NCBI RefSeq assembly: GCF_009183365.2
Contig: NZ_CP068230.1
Coordinates: 4,741,001-4,805,000, forward strand
Direction: 5' to 3'
From: Shewanella algae
GTDB lineage: Bacteria > Pseudomonadota > Gammaproteobacteria > Enterobacterales > Shewanellaceae
DNA: 64,000 nucleotides
Shown: positions 61,358 to 64,000 of the stretch, piece by piece
Layout: every line of letters starts with the position of its first letter
How positions within the stretch are numbered: the first letter of the stretch is position 1
Notes under the pieces: model-generated
The model's input: only the letters and a program-made list of their open reading frames with translations
The model's database searches: none
Told to the model about the DNA's origin: nothing
Position numbers and translations under genes: made by a program

Positions 61358-63151
61358 TTAACCACCATACATGGCGTTAATTTCGCGGGAATATTTGTGA
61401 TAGATCATCTTGCGTCTGAGCTTGAGAGTCGGGGTAATCAAACCCGCCTCCATAGAGAAGGCTTCCGGCAGCAGGGTAAACTTCTTGATCTGTTCAAAAC
61501 CCGCCAGCTCCTGTTGCAGGTGTTTGAGCCTTTCTTCAAAATGCTCCACCACATGGCTGTGACGTATCAGCTCCAGCGGGGATTCATAACTGAGTCCCTT
61601 TTGTTTGGCCCAGGCTTCCAGGGCTTCAAAGGCAGGAACGATTAGCGCAGTCACATAGTTACGGGCATCGGCAACCACCGCCACCTGTTCGATAAAGGGA
61701 CAGCAACCCACCTTGCCTTCAACCCGCTGCGGCGCAATGTACTTGCCGTTGGAGGTCTTCATCAGCTCTTTGATCCTGTCGGTGATAAACAGATTGCCCT
61801 GTTCATCCAGGTAGCCGGCATCACCAGTCCTGAGCCAGCCATCTTCGAAGGCCTCGGCTGTGTCCTTGGGACGGTTGAAGTAACCGCGCATCACGGTATC
61901 ACCGCGAACCAAAATCTCATTCTCGGCCCCGAGACGAACTTCCACCTCAGGCATACAGCGGCCGTTGGAACCTGTAACCCTGTTGTCCAATGTATTGCAG
62001 GTAACGGTTGCCGTGGTTTCTGTCATACCGTAACCACAGAGTACCGGCAGGTTAATGGCCGCAAAGAACGCACTCACTTTGGCATCCAAAGCCGCGCCGC
62101 CACAGGGCATCAGCTGCAGGCGACCACCGAGAGCGGCTCTGAGTTTGCCGTAAACCAACTTGTCGGCCAGGCGCCATTGCAACGACAACCAGGCACTGGG
62201 TTTGGCCCGGCCCTGCATAACCTCAAACTGGCGCTCGCCCACTGACAATGCCCAGGCAAATAACTTGCGGCGACCATTTCCGGCTCGGGCAACTTTGTCC
62301 TGCACCGCGCTGTATACCTTCTCCAGGAATCTGGGCACCACACACAGGGTGTGAGGACGCACGGCGGCGATGGCTTCTTTGACTCTTTGAGTGTCGGCAA
62401 GATAAACGTTACGGCCACCACGACTGAGCACATAGAAGCTCCAACCCCGCTCGTAAACATGGCTCAGGGGCAGGAAAACCAGTGACACCTGGTCACTGCT
62501 GAAGGGGATCTTCTGTTGATGCTGGCGCATGGCCGAGGCGAAGTTACGCTGATCCAGCATCACCCCCTTGGGATCGCCGGTCGTACCTGAGGTATAGATA
62601 AGAGTCAGCAGATCATCCAGCGTGGCGCTCTGTTCCCTGGAGGCCAGCTCAGTGCGCGCTTCTTCGGGCACTGTTTGCTCTAGCAGGGTGTCCAGGTGTT
62701 GATGATGGGGCTGCTTGAGGGTGACTTGCTTGTCAAACACCACCACGCAATTCAGTGTCGGGCACAAGGACTCCAACTCACAAGCCAGTTCATACTGAGC
62801 TTTGTTGTCCACAAACAATAGTTTGGCACCGGCATCATTGATGATATAAGCAGCTTGCTCCAGGGTGGAGGTAGGGTAAACCGGCACCACAACACCGCGG
62901 GCACGGATCACACCGACATCGACACAGGTCCATTGCGGGCAGTTGTGGGACAAGATCACGGCGCGATCCTGAACCTCAAAGCCATTGGCAATCAGAGTTC
63001 CGGCAATGGCAGCACTGATACGGTTAAATTCATTCCAGCTGACCTTATCCCAAGGCGCAGCCATTTCGAAGCCTTCCAGGGCGATATGCTCTGCGCGCGC
63101 TTTAAGCTGCTGGCGCAAGAGATGGGTGATTCTGTACTGCTCTAGAGACAT
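61358..63151 (-). CDS. Long-chain fatty acid-CoA ligase (FAA1/AMP-binding type)
   Basis: 597 residues with the adenylate-forming motifs: TLIYTSGTTGDPKGVMLDQRN (AMP/ATP loop), CGYGMTETTATVTCN, and the C-terminal hinge WLRTGDAGYLDEQGNLFITDRIKELMKTSNGKYIAPQRVEG. The pattern fits COG1022-type long-chain acyl-CoA synthetases rather than E. coli FadD. It activates fatty acids for beta-oxidation or lipid remodelling at the inner membrane. It stands alone, with its own terminator. Confidence 0.92.
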   Translation of the reverse strand: MSLEQYRITHLLRQQLKARAEHIALEGFEMAAPWDKVSWNEFNRISAAIAGTLIANGFEVQDRAVILSHNCPQWTCVDVGVIRARGVVVPVYPTSTLEQAAYIINDAGAKLLFVDNKAQYELACELESLCPTLNCVVVFDKQVTLKQPHHQHLDTLLEQTVPEEARTELASREQSATLDDLLTLIYTSGTTGDPKGVMLDQRNFASAMRQHQQKIPFSSDQVSLVFLPLSHVYERGWSFYVLSRGGRNVYLADTQRVKEAIAAVRPHTLCVVPRFLEKVYSAVQDKVARAGNGRRKLFAWALSVGERQFEVMQGRAKPSAWLSLQWRLADKLVYGKLRAALGGRLQLMPCGGAALDAKVSAFFAAINLPVLCGYGMTETTATVTCNTLDNRVTGSNGRCMPEVEVRLGAENEILVRGDTVMRGYFNRPKDTAEAFEDGWLRTGDAGYLDEQGNLFITDRIKELMKTSNGKYIAPQRVEGKVGCCPFIEQVAVVADARNYVTALIVPAFEALEAWAKQKGLSYESPLELIRHSHVVEHFEERLKHLQQELAGFEQIKKFTLLPEAFSMEAGLITPTLKLRRKMIYHKYSREINAMYGG

Positions 63152-63534
63152 AACTCGGTTTACCTTTTTAGCTTACAGCTGTTCCGCTTTTGAGATTCTA
63201 CCCCAAGGCTCAGGCAAACATAAGAGCTTTTGCTCTAATTCCGTACAGTATCACGCTCCACTCATAGAGATCAGACCAGTTGTTATATCAGGGTTCCAGT
63301 ACTTCTGTACGCCATAATCTATTGCGGCCAAGATGAAACAACGCCCTTGGTAAAGAGCAGCCTGACCCGCGCCACCGCAGCTAAGGAAGGTGCCTTGAAC
63401 GCCAATTGCTGTGCAAGCCACTCTCTACAAAAGAGAAGGCCACGAGGACTTATTCGCACCTTCCCTAAGACTCACAGTCCAATCTTGGCGAAATGCAATA
63501 ATCGCCCGGCCGGCTGCTTCATACTTGTTCCCTG
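63152..63534. other. Intergenic region between the acyl-CoA ligase and GntR genes
   Basis: 383 bases without a gene. The left part holds the ligase promoter, not located with certainty. The right part contains a second copy of the small dispersed repeat. Plus-strand reading frames here have no ribosome-binding site and no recognisable domain. Confidence 0.5.
63381..63469. repeat. Copy 2 of the small dispersed repeat, with clearer inverted ends
   Basis: The left end CTAAGGAAGGTGC (63381-63393) and right end GCACCTTCCCTAAG (63456-63469) are inverted repeats of each other with one gap and one change. The end TTCGCACCTTCCCTAA and inner GCCAATTGCTGTGCAAGCCAC match the copy at 10147-10224. Confidence 0.6.
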
Positions 63535-63918
63535 TTATTCCTTGGTTCGGGGCCAATGTTTGACTATCAACTGTTGCAGCCCCTGTTGCGACAACCCCAA
63601 TTGCTGCGCCGTTGCCAACAAGTCTTCAAGCTGCGGCATTATAATGGCCTCGGCCGACAAATTCTGATGGGCCCGGCGCTGGGCTACCCGGGTTGCCTGG
63701 CCGCGTCGCCGCTCCAGCCATCCCTGCTCCACCAACTGTTTCACCGCCCTGGAAACTGTCATGGGGTTTACAGCCAGATGCTCAGCCATCTGCCGCACCG
63801 AGGGCAATACGGTTTCCTCGGGCAGTTGGCCGCCGACAATCAGATGGATAATCTGCTCGCTCAATTGACGGTAGATGGGTTCGCCGCTGCCGGGGTTGAC
63901 ATGCAATAGTTCTAACAT
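63535..63918 (-). CDS. GntR family regulator, YtrA subfamily
   Basis: 127 residues: a winged HTH (GEPIYRQLSEQIIHLIVGGQL, LPSVRQMAEHLAVNPMTVSRAVKQL) and a short helical C-terminal part (about 50 residues), the size and form of YtrA-type GntR proteins, which have no large effector domain. YtrA genes usually lead an ABC-transporter operon; here nothing follows on the strand, so partner genes, if any, would lie beyond the right edge. A TGTATTAATACA palindrome sits over its upstream promoter. Confidence 0.9.
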   Translation of the reverse strand: MLELLHVNPGSGEPIYRQLSEQIIHLIVGGQLPEETVLPSVRQMAEHLAVNPMTVSRAVKQLVEQGWLERRRGQATRVAQRRAHQNLSAEAIIMPQLEDLLATAQQLGLSQQGLQQLIVKHWPRTKE

Positions 63919-63932
63919 TAGCCTTGAAACAC

Positions 63933-63944
63933 TGTATTAATACA
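63933..63944. promoter_or_regulatory. Palindromic operator candidate for the YtrA-type regulator
   Basis: TGTATTAATACA is a perfect 12-base palindrome 14 bases before the GntR ATG, followed by TTGATACA, a half-site-like repeat (TATACA/GATACA form). Such TGTA-N-TACA sites are typical for YtrA autoregulation. Confidence 0.6.
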
Positions 63945-64000
63945 TTGATACACCAATAAAACTAACACACTCCGGCAGGAATGCCAAAAAGGAACACAAG

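Noticed and set aside
1..64000. tRNA, rRNA, CRISPR, prophage or complete insertion sequence
   Set aside because: I saw no tRNA-like TTCRA loops with acceptor stems, no regularly spaced repeats, no transposase or integrase frame in the window.

Overview
The window looks like a gammaproteobacterial chromosome, most likely a Shewanella of the S. algae group. That placement is an inference from protein similarity as I remember it (MenF, MtnC, YhhQ, AcrAB and a Vibrio/Aeromonas/Shewanella-type lateral flagellar locus), from moderate GC and from dense, overlapping operons. No database was searched. I see no rRNA, tRNA, CRISPR array, complete insertion sequence or prophage.

Left part (1-18400). A partial HD-GYP gene runs off the left edge. 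Next is a tight minus-strand operon (637-6329): a TonB-dependent receptor, an ECF transporter (fused double ATPase, T subunit, S subunit), a TiaS-like ATP-dependent enzyme and a small Cys-rich protein. Its ligand is unknown, and it is the best candidate here for an undescribed system. After it come menF, a periplasmic solute-binding-like protein, a preQ1-I riboswitch with the queuosine-precursor transporter yhhQ, a GNAT enzyme whose stop codon lies in a small dispersed repeat, an outer-membrane protein, a LysR regulator divergent from an acrAB-type RND pump without its outer-membrane channel gene, mtnC and a hotdog thioesterase.

Middle part (18396-52039). One continuous, apparently complete lateral (secondary) flagellar locus. 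Minus strand, read right to left: motY-lafK-fliEFGHIJ; flgBCDEFGHIJKL-lafW; lafA-lafBCDEF-lafS-lafT-lafU plus a PilZ gene. Plus strand: flgAMN and fliMNPQR-flhBA. LafK (sigma54 activator) should switch on hook-basal-body operons, and a good sigma54 promoter lies before flgB. LafS (sigma28), held by FlgM, should switch on lafA and motor genes. A perfect FNR/EtrA-type palindrome lies between motY-lafK and fliM. FliM lacks the N-terminal CheY-binding peptide and no che genes are present, so this motor is probably not under normal chemotactic reversal; the PilZ protein next to the stators may instead link it to c-di-GMP.

Right part (52040-64000). pbpG, a 1164-residue protein I do not recognise, a class I glutamine amidotransferase, an AraC regulator and a convergent hotdog thioesterase whose 3' ends have been tandemly duplicated and have decayed, a secreted protein of MORN-like repeats, a FAA1-type long-chain acyl-CoA ligase, a second copy of the dispersed repeat, and a YtrA-type GntR regulator with a palindromic operator over its own promoter.
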